From the NCBI GenBank assembly GCA_965218775.1, contig CBDCLS010000004.1, positions 868,001-932,000 on the forward strand: a DNA stretch of 64,000 nt, in the 5' to 3' direction. Made by a program: the position numbers and the translations under genes. The notes under the pieces are model-generated. The model did no database searches. It saw only the letters and a program-made list of their open reading frames with translations, and was not told the origin of the DNA. Below are positions 62,990-64,000 of the stretch, piece after piece. Each line of letters opens with the position of its first letter. Positions within the stretch are counted from its first letter, which is position 1. Origin of the DNA: CAUZIZ01 sp965218775. GTDB lineage: Bacteria; Acidobacteriota; UBA6911; RPQK01; JAJDTT01.

Positions 62990-63382
62990 CTACACGCGCG
63001 CCAGGAGTTTCTTTCCTGCCCGCGCCCCCTCGGCAAATGAAAGCGAGCTCTTATTATGTAAGATGCTCCTGACCTCACGTAGTTGATTCAAGTTCGAAGT
63101 TCCGGTCTCGGAGGCCAGGCCAATCGCCTGCTTCGAGCTCGCCCTACTGTCCACGACCATCCTGAACCCGTTCTCAAACTCCACCAGCACCCATGGCCCC
63201 GCATTGATGGGCATCCCAGCCTTCCTTGCTGCATGAGCCAGGAGATTCTCACTTCTCGTGATCACCTTCCCCCTCATTCCAGGGGAGATCAGGATCATGC
63301 CCTCCTCGCTCCGCATCCCTTCGCCTCGCCAGATGATCGTGTCGCCGATTTCCAGGTCCAGGGGTTCCTTCCAGTGATCCAT
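62990..63382 (-). CDS. Hypothetical protein of about 130 residues
   Basis: From the ATG at 63382 the frame reads DHWKEPLDLEIGDTIIWRGE, then GMILISPGMRGKVI and GPWVLVEFENGFRMVVD. A small beta-barrel (KOW/SH3-like) is imaginable from the alternation of strands and Gly, but no family is recognised. There is no signal peptide. It is divergent from the kinase gene whose promoter lies 77 bases away. The start is uncertain because the ribosome-binding site is weak; the frame is open upstream to 63601. Confidence 0.5.
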   Translation of the reverse strand: MDHWKEPLDLEIGDTIIWRGEGMRSEEGMILISPGMRGKVITRSENLLAHAARKAGMPINAGPWVLVEFENGFRMVVDSRASSKQAIGLASETGTSNLNQLREVRSILHNKSSLSFAEGARAGKKLLARV

Positions 63383-63458
63383 GCTGGTTGGAGACTGAGA
63401 ATCTGCGAGGTTTTTGCAGTCTTTTCCCGGACATCTCCATATACGGCATCCTCTGAGA

Positions 63459-63487
63459 TTGCCCTTCCTGATCCAAGGCTCTAGTAT
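63459..63487 (+). promoter_or_regulatory. Kinase-type promoter cassette
   Basis: TTGCCC (63459-63464), 17-bp spacer, TAGTAT (63482-63487), preceded by CTCTGAGA. It drives the kinase gene that starts 36 bases downstream. Confidence 0.72.
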
Positions 63488-63522
63488 TCGTAGATAGGCT
63501 CCCCTATTTCCTGGAAACGCTT

Positions 63523-64000
63523 TTGATAGGCCGAACCATCTCACACTATCGCATCCTGGAGAAACTCGGCGAAGGTGGGATGGGCGAGGTCTATCTTGCA
63601 CAAGACACCGGCCCCCTGGATCGCAAGGTCGCTCTCAAGTTCCCGTCTCAGGAAATGCAGCAGGACGAAGCGGCCCAGAAACGCTTTCTGCGGGAAGCAA
63701 GATCGGCTGCTGCGCTGGATCACCCCTACGTCTGCCACATCCATGAGGTGGGCGAGGACGGGGATCAGTCCTTTATTGCGATGGAGTACATAGCAGGCGA
63801 GTCTCTGAAGGACCGGTTGGCCAAGGGGCCGCTGGAAATGAAGGATGCCCTCCAGAAGGCCACCGAGATTGCCGAGGCCCTGGAGGCTGCCCACAAACAG
63901 AACATCGTCCACCGGGATCTCAAGCCTGCCAACATCATGCTCACACCAGAGGGCCATGTGAAGGTGATGGACTTTGGCCTGGCCAAGCGGTTGGCACCAG
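63523..64000 (+). CDS. Ser/Thr protein kinase, N-terminal part (cut by window edge)
   Basis: The frame from TTG 63523 runs to the window end (159 residues visible): IGRTISHYRILEKLGEGGMG (glycine loop), VALKFPSQEM with the ATP-binding Lys, FLREARSAAALDHPYV with the C-helix Glu, the hinge IAMEYIAGESL, the catalytic loop NIVHRDLKPANIM and the metal-binding VMDFGLAKR. All key residues of a Pkn/Hanks-type kinase are present. In Acidobacteriota such kinases usually continue into a transmembrane helix and a TPR or WD40/TolB sensor. A TTG start is inferred by comparison with the two kinase stubs that start at the same place. Confidence 0.9.
   Translation, partial: MIGRTISHYRILEKLGEGGMGEVYLAQDTGPLDRKVALKFPSQEMQQDEAAQKRFLREARSAAALDHPYVCHIHEVGEDGDQSFIAMEYIAGESLKDRLAKGPLEMKDALQKATEIAEALEAAHKQNIVHRDLKPANIMLTPEGHVKVMDFGLAKRLAP

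Overview
The window looks like an accessory region of an Acidobacteriota chromosome. The reasons are Ser/Thr protein kinases starting with a GEGGMGEV-type P-loop, an HTH-transmembrane-TolB propeller regulator, DUF1549/DUF1553 plus DUF1501 pairs, an octahaem cytochrome-TPR protein, secreted FG-GAP and Asp-box proteins, and an S74-chaperone surface protein. No rRNA or tRNA gene was seen. The taxonomic call is inference from gene content.

Layout. 1-6.4 kb: a class II aldolase-fold protein, a haem/DUF1549/DUF1553 protein and two DUF1501 proteins. 6.7-8.5 kb: heptose genes (hldE C-terminal type, hldD) and the stub of a DegT-type aminotransferase. 8.5-11.2 kb: an S9 peptidase and a vapBC pair with promoter/operator. 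11.2-19.3 kb: PhoD-like phosphatase, PanE-family reductase, FAD oxidoreductase, multihaem cytochrome and ogt. 19.6-27.8 kb: secreted phosphoesterase and hydrolase-like proteins, a PQQ/BamB-like propeller gene cut by an IS4-type element, and a damaged GDPD gene. 27.4-31.6 kb: a probable metal or thiol operon (Cys-rich exported protein, HMA-thioredoxin protein, outer-membrane beta-barrel) split by a 269-bp element and an IS1380 copy. The beta-barrel gene carries two in-frame TGA codons spaced as UxxU, with a SECIS-like hairpin directly after them. It is the best candidate here for something unusual.

31.9-38.0 kb: one large penicillin-acylase gene split exactly by a second IS1380. 38-45 kb: a debris field of integrase, membrane-protein and kinase fragments, small inverted-repeat elements and a hydrolase-like gene with a nonsense codon. 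45-50 kb: HTH-TolB regulator and a terminase-small-subunit-like gene split by IS256. 50.4-54.8 kb: an FG-GAP lipoprotein and an Asp-box protein in tandem. 55-62 kb: an S74-chaperone surface protein with 17-residue repeats, a degenerate group II intron, and a subtilase with an FWSDGV repeat tail behind a GEMM-type c-di-GMP riboswitch. The window ends inside a complete-looking Ser/Thr kinase.

Three themes recur. Insertions are recent and reversible on paper: three genes regain a continuous frame once the IS and one target duplication are removed. Non-autonomous inverted-repeat elements are abundant, with families of about 269, 139 and 185 bp. One promoter cassette (TTGCSC, 17 bp, TAGWAT) is reused at four loci, three of them in front of kinase starts. 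All functional statements rest on reading motifs by eye; no database search was run.
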